From: Blumeriella jaapii | Taxonomy: Eukaryota; Ascomycota; Leotiomycetes; Helotiales; Drepanopezizaceae | Direction of reading: 5' to 3' | Assembly (NCBI GenBank): GCA_009599575.1 | Contig: VWND01000021.1 | Span: 372,001 to 436,000, forward strand | DNA: 64,000 nucleotides | Shown here: piece by piece, positions 24,323 to 34,669 of the stretch | Position numbering within the stretch: position 1 is the first letter of the stretch | How the letters are laid out: the number at the start of each line of letters is the position of its first letter | Made by a program: the position numbers and the translations under genes | Notes under the pieces: model-generated | Seen by the model: the letters and a program-made list of their open reading frames with translations, nothing else | What the model was told of the DNA's origin: nothing | Databases searched by the model: none

Positions 24323-24624
24323 TGTCGTGCATAGCCGAATAGTCGGTAAGAACTCTTACCGGAGGCTGGAACGAATGAATTATATGCAGTAAGATCTTAC
24401 TTTTATTATTTTAAGTCTGACTAGCGAGCTTTCCGCAGAAAACGGAAGGTTCGGGCTCGCTTAGTCAGTCGCTCGGAAAAACTAGTCTCCGAGAAGGCTC
24501 GTTATCACGTGACTACGAGCCTTTCCGAGCTCCAGGAACATCTAACTACTGAAAGCGTACAGGAAGAATAAATCTGGAACAAAAGAAATGAAAGGAAATA
24601 AAGGAATGTAAATATAGCGCAACA
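24323..24624 (-). repeat. 5' LTR of element D (302 bp)
   Basis: It starts TGTCGTGCATAGCC and ends AGCGCAACA. It differs from 16416-16717 and from the solo copy 38680-38981 mainly by C/T and G/A transitions. The right neighbour is CGACC. Confidence 0.93.
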
Positions 24625-24629
24625 CGACC
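24625..24629. other. Target-site duplication of element D, right copy (CGACC)
   Basis: Exact repeat of 16411-16415. Confidence 0.92.
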
Positions 24630-26150
24630 GAAGGTATGTTTTAAAATTTATCCGAACTGAGTTGCGAATTCGTTAATTACGTAGGGTTTTACAACGGAGA
24701 AAACAAGTTATTGCTATATTTTATAAAAAAAAAGATAGCTATATATAAATATTATTTTCGATTAGTTAAAACCTAAGGAGCGCTTACAGCTTTTTTCGCT
24801 AATATGCTTTATAGTTTTATTTAATAAGCTTTTAAAATATATTCCGGCTTTTACTTCGCTGTTTTGATTATTCGGAATTTTGGAAACTGCCGCTTCGTAG
24901 CATATCTTGACGTTCCGATCGTTTTAAATTTCGCTGGTTCCGATCGCATTATTATTATAAAATTCGATATCGCCGATTTTTAAAAAAAAAAAAGAATCGA
25001 AAATTTTACCGACGCTATTTTCGACTATTATATTTTATTTGCATTCGTATATAATTCGGAAATAATCGAGGCTTATTTGCAATTATATTACGACGCCAAG
25101 CTGATTAAAATTATTTAGAAAAGCTTAGTTTTTTTGTATTTTAGCGCGTTTAAAGCAATGGCCTCGGCTATTTTATCGGATTACGAAACCGAAGGTTACG
25201 AAATAAAAAATAAAATAATTTTTATTAGTTTTTCGATTAAATAAAAGGTTTTCGTTAGATTTAGAATCTAAAAAATCGACGGCGCGATATTAATTTATTC
25301 GAATAATTATACGGCGCAGAAGTACAGAAATTATTTCGAAAACGATAATCCGATAAGCAATTTGATATTGTTTATATTGCGGCGAAAGCAATTATAATAT
25401 TTTCGATAGTTTCGATTGCAAACGATTATTTCCGAATTATTTCGTGAAGTAGTTTTTTTTACAGGTTTTGGAACTTTTTCAAAAGCATTCGTCGGTAAAT
25501 AACCGTAATCCGATTTATTAGTTTTACGCGAAGTAAAAGCGTTAATCGGTTTTAATTACGACGAATTAATCGATTATTTTTACGATTTTAATACAAAACT
25601 TTTTAACGCTTTTTGCAAAGCGTAGGACCACGTTTAGAAACTGGAATTTATTATTTACGAAGAAAAATCGTAAAAGATATCCGTCGCGGCGATATTTAAT
25701 AATATTATCGACGAAAAGATTATTAAAACGTTCGTAAGTTTGAACGATATTTCGATTAATATTTTATCGAGCTATTTTTTAAAAAAGCAGAGTAAACAAA
25801 ATGATTTAAACGATAAGCGAGACGCTATCTCTTCGCAGAAGCCAATAGCGAAAAGGCTAAAAACGGGCTAGGAAACCGAAAAAATGTAGGATTAAAAAAT
25901 TCGGTTTTGATTAATTGGTTTTAGATTATATAAAATAAATTAAATTGCATTTATTAGAGTTATGTTTTTTTTTGGTCGTAATTAAAAACGATTACGTATA
26001 TTATTTGGGACAGAATGTAAAACGGTAATATTTTATATTAATAGGAATTAATAGTTTTAGCTATGGTTAAAGTATAAATCCTTTCGAGACCCTTTGCCGC
26101 TGACTACTTTTAACAGGTATAAAAGCAAAGCACTTTTTTAAATAGTATTA
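24625..26150 (+). pseudogene. Unrecognised plus-strand coding relic, right half
   Basis: This continues the relic split by element D. One long frame runs from about 24990 to at least 26070 when TAA/TAG is tolerated. It includes EGYEIKNKIIFISFSIK, KALIGFNYDELIDYFYDFN near 25530-25590 and a charged tail with QNDLNDKRDAIS near 25800. No family was recognised. Because the protease of element E starts about 300 bases downstream on the same strand, a gag of E is the likeliest identity, but no zinc knuckle was found. Confidence 0.4.
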
Positions 26151-26389
26151 TAAGCGCGCAGTTTAATTTATATTTTTATTTATTTTTTTTTTCCTTTTTT
26201 CAGTTTTTTCTAGGGATTTCCTAGATTTTTTTACCCACCGACATGTGGCCGTATCAGTCTGGTTTTCCTACCTACTTTTATAATAGCAAAAAATTCGATT
26301 TGTAAAAAGATTTAAAATTTAACCAGCGTTTTTTAATAAAAAAACGACAGTTTTTAATTTTTATAAAATTAATACGTAATAAATTATAT
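26151..26389. other. Less mutated patch between relic and element E protease
   Basis: A T-rich stretch is followed by an unexpectedly GC-containing patch near 26205-26275 (ACCCACCGACATGTGGCCG and a TCTAGGGATTTCCTAGA palindrome). It could be the junction between an LTR/leader and coding sequence, but no repeat partner was found in the window. Confidence 0.3.
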
Positions 26390-26700
26390 ATTAAAATATT
26401 TGCATATATCGATAACGGAGCTAATATTTTCGATGCGATTAAAACTTTTTTAACGTATTAATTTTTTTAACGTTTCGAAATAAGTTTTATTCGGCTGTAC
26501 AAACCTATTATATTTACCGGCTATAATAGCGAGCCGGAAAAGCTTATTTTTTCTGCTATTTTTTTTTTTTTTACGATTGACCGACGTCGTATAAATTTTT
26601 TTTTTTTAATTACAAACCTGGGCTTTATCGACGTTTTTATTAATCGCAAATTTTTATAATATTACGATTTAAAACAAACGTATAGCCAAAAAAAAAAAAA
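26390..26700 (+). pseudogene. Aspartic protease of element E
   Basis: Plus-strand translation gives AYIDNGANIFDAI, where a gypsy protease has LLDSGADxxFI. It is followed after about 35 residues by a TGYNSEPEKLIFSAI segment (the RGYDGK..xPITEAI block) and LITNLGFIDVFINRKFL (the VTDLGxHDVILGRxWL block). The catalytic D-S-G is now D-N-G. Confidence 0.75.
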
Positions 26701-27239
26701 AAAAATAGCTATTCGATATGCCCGTTATTTTTTATTTTAACGAGCAATTATTCGTCGATTTTAATTAGCGAAAAAAGCTTAAAATGCTTAGTCGCATATA
26801 TTAAAAAAATGTAAACAAACGAAACAGCGCAATAAAAGCTTTATATATTTTTGCTAATATTTTTACAACGATTAAAAAGGTTTATTTAAATTTTAAAACT
26901 AATAAACCTTTTATATTTATGCGAGATTTTAAAAGCAGTTTGCACAAAATAAAAAAGTTTCTTATTAGCAGCTTTGAACCGACCAAGCCGGTTTTTCCAA
27001 CCGTGCCAACTACCTTTTCTACTTTCAATTGCAATATCAGCTGTATTTCCGCCTTTGCATTTAGCGTTTTACAAATACGTTACGAAAAGCGAATGCAAGC
27101 CGTAAAAAAAAAAAAATTACCGCTATCCAGCGACTATACGTTTATTATTTTTATATATAATATAAACAAAAAACGTTTCCGCCGTGCGAAAATCGCCGAA
27201 TCTGAAAAAGTTATATAATTTGCGGCAGTAAAAAACATT

Positions 27240-28060
27240 TCCGTTCCCGACGTTTTATAAGCCAAATATAACGATAACGTGGTTTTTATAAAAAAGCTTT
27301 TTTTAATTTAATATTCGAAATTCGAAAAACTGTTTTATAAGCAAAAAAGCGATAAATTCGCTTTTCGCCGCTTCGATATAAATTATAAAATACATTTTGC
27401 TACGGAAAATACGCTTTTTATAAAATCATTTAAACGCTTCACGAATAAACAGCTTATAAAAATCAAAAGCTATATTTTCGACAATTTATACAAAAGTTTT
27501 ATTAAATTTTTTAATACTTTTTTCGCCGTTCCGATTTTATTTATTAAAAAATCAAACGGCTTTATACGTTTATATATCGATTACCGTAAGCTTAACGATT
27601 TTACGAAAAAGAATTTCTATTTTTTGCTTTTGATTAACGAAATATTAGCGCGAATTATTAAAACCAAAATGTTTACGAAAATTAATATTTAATAAATATT
27701 TAATCGAATCCGAATATTCGAAAAATTTAAAAAACTGACCAGTTTCCGTATCCGATACGATATATATAAATATAAAATCCTTCCGTTCGATTTTATTAAT
27801 AAGCCCGTTATATTTCAACGTTTTATTAATAACATTTTTATAAAACATTTGAATAATTTTTGCTCGGCGTATTTTAACGATATTTTTATTTATTTCGCGA
27901 ATAATTTAAAATATAAAATTTACGTTAAAAAAATTTTATCGATTTTAAAAAAACACGGCCTGAAAGCGGATATTAAAAAATGCGAATTTAATATTACGAA
28001 AACCAAATTTTTAAGTTTCGTTATTAATATTTAAAATATTAAAATAAACCCGGAAAAGAT
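27240..28060 (+). pseudogene. Reverse transcriptase of element E
   Basis: The blocks are present in order. FRRFDINYKIHFATEN (the RPYDHKIEL block) lies near 27365-27415, and FIKKSNGFIRLYIDYRKLND (the VKKxDGSLRLCVDYRxLN block) near 27540-27600. FTKINI near 27675 is followed by a stop. An open part at 27849-28034 has AYFNDIFIYF, where the active-site Y-L-D-D reads Y-F-N-D. The first catalytic Asp has become Asn (GAC/GAT to AAC/AAT, a RIP-type change), so the enzyme is dead even apart from stops. Confidence 0.85.
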
Positions 28061-28239
28061 CGCTATTATTAAAAACTGATAATATATAGCGAATATACGA
28101 AGCGTGCAAAACTTTTTAAACTTTTGCAATTTTTACAAACGTTTTATAGCCGGCTACAGCCGTATTTGCCGCCTTTTTACTGTTTTTATAAGCAAAAACG
28201 TTTTTTTCGTATTCGAAAAAAAGCAGAAAAACGCATAAA

Positions 28240-28960
28240 AAACATTGCGCAAAATTCTGTTAAATGCATTTATTTTGTGCTATTACGATTTTTATAAGCA
28301 AACGCGTCTGGAAACCGACTTTTTTAATAAAATAATAATTAACGTATTATCGCAATTGCAAAAAAATAATTTTTATTATTCGATCGGTTTTTTTTTTAAA
28401 ATTATAATCGACGCCGAGCTTAATTATCCGATTTACGATAAAAAGCTTTTTGCTATTTTTCGCTTTTTTAAAAATTATAAGCCGGAGCTGTTAAGCGCTT
28501 AAAAAAACGTATATATATATACCGATTACCGCGCTTTAAAATATTTTATAATAATTAAAAATCTTTCGGCCCGATAAATCCGATAGGCCGAGTTTTTCGC
28601 CGACTTTTATTTTATAATTATATACCGGTCGGAAATTATTAATACGCTCGCTAATACTTTTTTTCGCAAAAACCAAAATATTTTTTTATTAAAAGCACGA
28701 CAGCGAACAGCTCGAAAATAACAAATGCTTTTCGACGATAAATTAAATTTTTAGATTTTAAAAGAAATGGCTGCTAAAAGCATAATTACGTTAACGCTTA
28801 TAGAAATAGCTTTCGATAAGCGCGATAACGACAGCATTTTTTTCGAAAAAAACAGCGAAAATAAAAAAAATAAAATATTTATAAAAAAATCCGCAGATTT
28901 AACTTTCGTAATCGCATACGATATATATAATTATATAATTATAAACGATTTGTTATAAGC
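28240..28960 (+). pseudogene. RNase H domain of element E
   Basis: Open parts at 28245-28502 and 28767-28958. They contain RLETDFFNKIIINVLSQ (the ETDAS..AIGAVLSQ block), YPIYDKKLFAIFRFF (the YEIYDKELLAIVxAF block) and, after a stop, a TDYRALKYF block near 28520. The order and spacing are as in gypsy RNase H. Confidence 0.82.
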
Positions 28961-28999
28961 TAATAAAAACTTTTTTTTTTTCGAAACGCAACGAATGCA

Positions 29000-30480
29000 A
29001 ATCCGTAATTATAATTTTAATTATTAACTGCGACAAAACAAATTGTTTTTTCAAAGCAGATTAATAATACTTTTAAAATCTTTCGAATTGCGAACCTTTT
29101 TGATCCGATATATTTACGAACAGCTTTGCGTAGTATACGCTAAAATAAAAAAAATAAAGCTTTTGATCGATCGCAAATATTATTAAAAAACTATAAAAGC
29201 AAATATATAATAATACGTTTCGAATTGTCGTTATATACGAATAAAAACTAGGCGCGATAAAACTCCGGGCTTTTTAAAGCTTTTGCCTATACCTAGCAAA
29301 TCTTATTAATATTTAACGATAAATTTTACGAAACTTTTATTAAACGAAAATAATTACGATTTCGCTTTCGTAATAATGGATCGCTTATTCAAAAAGCTTT
29401 TGTCAGTTTTCTGTTATAAAACTATTATAGCGAAAAAGCTAGCAGTTTTGTTTTTGGTTTATTAAATGCGCTATTTCGGCATGCCGAATTTAATTGTTTC
29501 GGACCGAAAAACTTAGTTTGTTTCGGTTTTTTAACAAAAATTTTATCGTATATTAAAAATCAAAATTAAATTAATTATTACGTATAATTTTAATATCGAT
29601 AAGCAAACCGAAATAATAAACCAGTATATTAAGCAACGCTTCCGCCTTTTTTGCTTTTATTATTAAAACAATTAAAAACGCTTTTTACTTTTGATAAATA
29701 TTATACAATTGACTTTGCCGTACGAATTTTTCGGCAACGTTTTTTTTTTTAAGTTTTAAATAAATATAAGGCTCGTATATTTTGAAATATAAATAATTTC
29801 CGTTTTTTTCGCTCGGCCACCGAAAAGCTTAACCGCGACGAAGTTTTGCATTTGGCTTTCCGAGCTAAAAAGATTATAAAATACGCGCAATCGTTTATTG
29901 CGTAATAATAAGCCAAAATAAAACGCTTCGCTAATTTGCATAAACGATTAATAAATTAAAATGTAAGCGACGAAGTATTAATAAATATTAAAAATTAAAA
30001 ATTCGACCGATTTTTCCGGAAGCTTTTAAACAAATAGTACGGCTTAATCAAAATCGTCGATAAAATAGAAAAAAATTAAAAGCTTGATTTTTCCGCAGAT
30101 TGATTAATTTATTTAATTTTTTATTTATATTCGCTCCGAAAGCATATTAGCAATTTTTTATTTGGCTAACGCCGCTTCGAACCAGCTTTTATTTAATTAC
30201 TTTTTGAACAAACGGAATAAAAGATCGAAAAAATAATAAATTCGAAATTGCATAAAAAAGTATTATAATATCAGATTAATTAAAAAAGCGCTAATAAAAA
30301 TCTCGAATAATACTTTTGTTTTGACGCTATAACGGCCTTTTATATTTTTTAAATATTCCACCGATTATATCCCATCGCTAAAAGCTTTTTACGAGCGCTT
30401 TTCGCATAATTGCAAGCTTATAACGAAAACAAAAAAGATTACACCGAATTGAAAAACGATAAACCTATGATTGCAATTGC
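29000..30480 (+). pseudogene. Integrase of element E
   Basis: The weakly preserved plus-strand frames include a T-D-R-Q-T-E-like segment (QTEIINQYIKQRF) near 29590-29640, corresponding to the conserved DGQTERVNQxLEQYLR block of gypsy integrases. Downstream is a tail near 30320-30440 that resembles the integrase/chromodomain end just before the LTR. The minus-strand open frames at 29756-29941 and 30389-30646 are shadows. Confidence 0.6.
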
Positions 30481-30511
30481 GAGGACGCAGTTTTTCGGAG
30501 AAGGAGGGTAG

Positions 30512-30759
30512 TGTTACGATCCTGGCCTGGCTAATAATAGTTGCTAATAGTATAAATGCTGGTGGTGTTGGATTAAGGTTTGGGGCACGGACCACCTCGG
30601 CCATTAGGCCTCGCGCTAAGTCACGTGACCCACAAGCGCAACCCACTGTACATAAAGTTCGCGACCCCGAGCATTCTAGCTCGGTGTCTTTCTTTCAATT
30701 TACATGCGTACCTTTTGGTCCATATCACCCTTCTGATCACCCTCAAGCTAGCTGTGACA
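30512..30759 (+). repeat. LTR of element E (248 bp), little RIP
   Basis: It starts TGTTACGATCC and ends GCTGTGACA, so the ends form a TGTYAC/GTRACA inverted repeat. It directly follows the end of the integrase frame. Composition is near 50% G+C, in contrast to about 25-30% on both sides. No second copy is visible in the window, and the flanking five bases on the right are TAAAC. Confidence 0.7.
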
Positions 30760-31500
30760 TAAACTCTTTTTTAATTTTTTTCTGTTTTATTTTAGCTCGT
30801 ATTTTTTTTATTTTTTTACGTTTATTGTTTTTTTCTTGTTCGGCGCGGATTCGTTTATTAGCCAAATAAATCAGAGTTTCGATAAAAAGTTTTTTCGAAT
30901 CGCTTTGAGCGTAGCTTTTTTTAATGATTTTTTCGATAAAAAAAATTAAAAAATCGTCGCGCTCTGATAATAAAGTATTTTCGACTTTTAATAAAATTAA
31001 TAACGTTAAAAAAAACGATAATACGAAGTTTTTCTAAGCAACCGAAAATGCTAAATCTTTTTAAATAGCTGAAAATGCTTATTCGCTGCGAATGCGAAAA
31101 GTTATAATATCGATAATAACGATATAAATATAATAATATAATAAAAAATTGTTTTAATAATATCGAACTGCCGTTCCGGTAAATAAAAAAATCAAAATAT
31201 AAAAATTAAAAAGCAGAAAAACATTAATTTAAATAATAAAGCTTAGATAAAATTGAATTAATAATCAAACTGATTTTTACTTTTTACATTTTTAATAAAA
31301 AGCGTGTATAAATACAAAAGAAAAAGTGGAACTCTCGAAAAAAGTATTTTCCAGAAAACCAAGCGAATTTTATTTAATATGCTTTTTCAGCCCTTATTCC
31401 GACCTTTTTTCAATCCTTTTTAATATAACCCTAATAACTGGTTTCTTAGCAATCATTCCTATAAAATATTTTACTTAAATATCATTTCCAGCTTTTATAA
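30760..31500. other. AT-rich relic at the edge of the repeat block
   Basis: RIP-like composition resumes after the LTR of E and ends near 31,490-31,510, where a GC-balanced sequence begins. No domain, LTR or tRNA could be recognised. It may be the element or intergenic DNA into which E inserted. Confidence 0.5.
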
Positions 31501-32627
31501 TACTATCCGGCCCCTACGGCCTATCCGCAGAAAGTATTATTCGAGGGTTGGTAGGAGGCAGAGGGTTTTGGCGGATCATCTGACTTATATACGTGATGTT
31601 GGTTCCTGACACGGAGACGCCTGCGTTTTCTGTAATTGCGATACCCAGCCGTTACGATGCAGCCTCCGAGCTTATCCAGGAGAGGAATAGATGGATCAAG
31701 GAAGGAAGTCCAGAGGTGGTATAAACTAGGCTTATAATATAGCTTGTGAGAATAACAAAAAAGCTGCATATTATACAGAAACATTAGAATAAGCCTTGTT
31801 TTATGCTGTCAATTGTACAACTACTGTCAGTTTTAAGCTTTCGCGCATTTCCGCAATTGGATAATATTATGTCTCGTTTGCGTGCAAAGCTGCTATGTAC
31901 TTGGCATTCCCTTTGACTCCGTCAGCTTGAAAGTCAAGCAAGAAAAAGATTTACAGCAGGTGATGACCGCATTTGCTTTCCAAGTATAGAAATATAGCCT
32001 ACGTTGTTCGCATTCACTCTTTCCTTATTGAGAACTGGAATCGAGTCATAACAGGTCGCGGAACCAGGCAGTGAATAAGCGACACACGGCGTGTTTGGAC
32101 AGGGGAGGAGGTAGGTTATTGTCTCTATATAATACTCGAGAATCCCTCCTCTGGAAAGGCAAGAAAGCGGATAGGCAAATCAGCCTCCTAACAACAAGGG
32201 GTTTGCAGATGCGGCATGATTGTTCTGCGGGAATCGCATCGAACAGCCAGAGAGGTATCTATGGCTTGTGATTTCTAGATTCGTAAATTATAGCTGAATA
32301 GGTATGGATCGTTTTATGTTCGGATAATCATAGCAGAAAAAGATGAATCAGAGACTTGGTAGCGGGAAATTAAAAGCTGTTTTATACTGTCGATTGTATA
32401 ATTAGCGTCAAGATTTGTGGATTAACATTCTGTAGAAGATGGAAATACGAATACAAGTCATCAACTAGTTGCATTGGGAAGAGGCATGGCAAAGATAGGT
32501 CACATCCTTGCTTCCATTCTGCCCCTACTTATAGGCTGTCAAGCTTTGGGGCTATGGTATCCGGGCGATCTATTTAGCTGATTGGCAGACTGGTACGTCT
32601 TGTATCTGGCACTGGTGATCTGCCAGA
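31501..32627. other. Gene-free stretch downstream of the nitronate monooxygenase gene
   Basis: Composition is intermediate. A roughly 25-base motif around 31798-31823 (TTTTATGCTGTCAATTGTA) recurs in diverged form at 32379-32404 (TTTTATACTGTCGATTGTA), perhaps the ends of a decayed element. The plus-strand open frame at 32071-32271 shows no known domain. Nothing else is seen. Confidence 0.5.
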
Positions 32628-33695
32628 TTAAACTCGACTGCTAACAGCCGCAAGACGCTGTATAGAGTCCCTCAAAACCTCTGCTACAATCTCACCAGCT
32701 GGAATTACCTCCCGTACCAAGCCCACACCGGTGCCAGCATAAGTCGTCATCCTCCCATTTGCACCCCATCCTTTATTGCCCATCTTCACAGCTTCTTCAT
32801 ACAACTTTGCATTCTCCTCTTCGCTCATGCCCTTTTGACTGTCCCAGTAACTCTGATTCAGCACTCCCCTTGCATTGTAATTCTCTGGCCAGCCATGAGT
32901 ACCCCTCGCATGGTCGTACACCGTTGTTCTCGCGGTAGTGACCCCCCCGTCGGAAGCCTCCACGACAGCATTCCGATAACCATCGCTGATCATAGCCTCC
33001 GGACTAGCCAAGAATCGAGTGCCCATACACACACCGCTTGCGCCCAGCGTTAACGCAGCTGCCACTCCTCTCCCATCCACTATGCCGCCGGTCGCAATGA
33101 GGGGTATGTTTTTGAAGCCTGCGCGGGCCAATGCGTCCTGGCATTCGGGGAATAAGGATATCAAGGAACTGGATTGAGCGAGTCCATGGCCGCCCGCATC
33201 CGCACCTTGGATCACCAGCACATCTGGGCTGCATGCCTCGGCCGCTTCGAGAGCAGCGGCCACGGTTCCAATCTGGATCCATATCCTGGTTTTCCCGTTG
33301 CTGGCTTTGCGAATGCCCTCTGTCCACTTCACAAGCTCCTCTTTGTCTTTCGAGGCAAACAGCCACGCGGCAGCCGGCTTCAGAGGCGCATTTTCGATGG
33401 CGGCGAGGGCGGCTGCAAGGTCTGCTCCCCAGCATATAAAGCCGACGCCGATGGGCAAGGTGTCCCCCCAAGACTTGGATCTCGGCGATGTCTCAAGGGC
33501 CGCCGTGGCTTCGGACAAGAGACTCGAGAGGGTAGAGACATCAGTGCCCGCCCCGAGAAAGCCGAGACCTCCGGCTCGAGACACGGCGAGAGCCAGCGGG
33601 CAAGTCGCTATGAGTCGCATGGGCGCGGACACAATAAGCGGGTAGCAAGACCACGGGTACTGCGATGCCAGCTCCGCGGAGTGCACAGTCGCCAT
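32628..33695 (-). CDS. Nitronate monooxygenase (2-nitropropane dioxygenase family)
   Basis: An intronless gene of 355 residues, a full-length member of the FMN-dependent nitronate monooxygenase TIM-barrel family. These enzymes oxidise alkyl nitronates (such as propionate-3-nitronate) to aldehydes and nitrite in the cytosol. The N-terminal APM motif is at residues 24-26, with GGLGFLGAG at 42-50. GADAGGHG at 164-171 contains the probable catalytic His170, and phosphate-binding ATGGIVDGRG and GASGVCMGTRF lie at 201-210 and 218-228. The start codon at 33693-33695 gives the family N-terminus directly before the first barrel strand. It is divergent from RPB11, with about 405 bases between the two start codons. 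No targeting signal is seen. The true substrate is not determined by sequence. Confidence 0.93.
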   Translation of the reverse strand: MATVHSAELASQYPWSCYPLIVSAPMRLIATCPLALAVSRAGGLGFLGAGTDVSTLSSLLSEATAALETSPRSKSWGDTLPIGVGFICWGADLAAALAAIENAPLKPAAAWLFASKDKEELVKWTEGIRKASNGKTRIWIQIGTVAAALEAAEACSPDVLVIQGADAGGHGLAQSSSLISLFPECQDALARAGFKNIPLIATGGIVDGRGVAAALTLGASGVCMGTRFLASPEAMISDGYRNAVVEASDGGVTTARTTVYDHARGTHGWPENYNARGVLNQSYWDSQKGMSEEENAKLYEEAVKMGNKGWGANGRMTTYAGTGVGLVREVIPAGEIVAEVLRDSIQRLAAVSSRV

Positions 33696-34100
33696 CTTGT
33701 AGAATCAGCACGAGAGAAGATGGTGAAAGCTAAGAAAGACTATGGAAGTGAAGCCGCATTCTCGAACTGATGCCAATCACATATATCTGCCGAGATTCGG
33801 TAGAGCATTCTCTACGCACGTGTGGGGAGAGCAAGCTTCCTCGGCACCTGAATATCAGATCGTCCTGTCGCTAGGGAGAAGTAAACACCCCGCAGTTAGC
33901 TCGGTTCTGGAAAATAAGCATGACGCTAGCTTCGCGTTCTCGCAGAGCCTCATGTGGAGTATCGACGTCAACAATACACAAAAGAATATCGACATCTTCA
34001 TTCCGACACCGCGTGGCGTAACAATTGCTCTCGACACCAACAGGCACGCCCGACAGATCTCTCTGTCTTTGCAAATAATCGCACATTTGAAAACGCAAAG
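33696..34100. promoter_or_regulatory. Shared intergenic promoter region between nitronate monooxygenase and RPB11
   Basis: The two start codons face away from each other across about 405 bases, so both promoters must lie here or overlap the 5' UTRs. I see no clear TATA box. Open frames here on both strands are short and have no domain. Confidence 0.6.
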
Positions 34101-34669
34101 ATGAACGCGCCCGACAGGTTTGTCGCCTTTTTCCCACCAGTCAAAGACTCTGCTCTCGATGACATGACAATTCTGCCTGCGTTCCCACGGAACACACACA
34201 CGCCAGGCTGTGTTTAGGTTCTCCGATAGACAAAGCTAAAGCGCGTAACAGATTCGAGCTGTTTATCCTCGGCGATGGCGAGAAGAAGGTCACAGAGGCA
34301 TCAGACACCCGTACGTGACATGCAGCTTCCCTTCAGTACACGGCCGACCTCGAAAGCCGACGACTGACCTGTACAGGCACGGCCGATACCTCGGTCTTCA
34401 CATTCAACAAGGAGGACCATACCCTCGCCAACATCCTCCGCGCGCATCTCCTCAAAGACCCCCACGTCACGTTCTCCGGCTACAAGATCCCGCATCCGCT
34501 CTTCGCCACATTCGAGCTCCGCGTGCAGACCGATGGGACCATCACTCCCAGGGAAGCCCTGGTGAACTGCTGTAAGACGTTGGTGGGAGAGATGGAGATC
34601 CTGAGTCGGGAGTTCACAAAGGAGTACGAGCTGCGCAAGATGGTCGGTGGAGATGCGGGCGAGAACTAG
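34101..34669 (+). CDS. RPB11: RNA polymerase II core subunit RPB11 (three exons)
   Basis: The spliced protein has 122 residues (yeast Rpb11 has 120). Exon 1 is only 17 nt (34101-34117, MNAPD and part of Arg), exon 2 is 34252-34310 and exon 3 is 34377-34669. Introns 34118-34251 and 34311-34376 have GT..AG ends, and the second has a CTGAC branch-like site. Joining restores the conserved N-terminus (MNAPDRFELFILGDGEKK) and the hallmark NKEDHTLANILRAHLL, with the HPLFATFELRVQTDG block and a helical C-terminus. In the enzyme it pairs with Rpb3, equivalent to the bacterial alpha dimer, in the nucleus. The predicted product is intact. Confidence 0.95.

Larger units (their letters stand above)
16416..24624 (-). 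mobile_element. Complete Ty1/copia element D, RIP-inactivated, with extra 3' region
   Basis: An 8,209-bp element with 302-bp LTRs at both ends and a perfect CGACC duplication. On the minus strand the order is 5' LTR (24323-24624), gag-like (about 23200-24200), integrase (about 21100-22300), reverse transcriptase (about 18970-20500) and RNase H (about 18290-18960). Integrase before reverse transcriptase is the copia order. Between the end of RNase H (near 18290) and the 3' LTR lies about 1.5 kb not needed by a standard copia element, which holds a plus-strand open relic (see 17100-18168). In-frame stops throughout pol show that it is dead. Confidence 0.95.
26390..30759 (+). mobile_element. Ty3/gypsy element E, RIP-degraded body with intact-looking 3' LTR
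   Basis: A plus-strand gypsy pol: protease (about 26390-26700), reverse transcriptase (about 27240-28060), RNase H (about 28240-28700) and integrase (about 29000-30480), followed by an LTR at 30512-30759. It belongs to a different family from A/B and C, as judged by the LTR and pol sequence. The 5' end is not defined. The coding body is heavily RIP-mutated, while the LTR is balanced in composition. Confidence 0.8.

Noticed and set aside
33131..33770. Plus-strand open frames over the nitronate monooxygenase gene
   Set aside because: They are antisense shadows of a GC-rich real gene. The sense frame has all family motifs.
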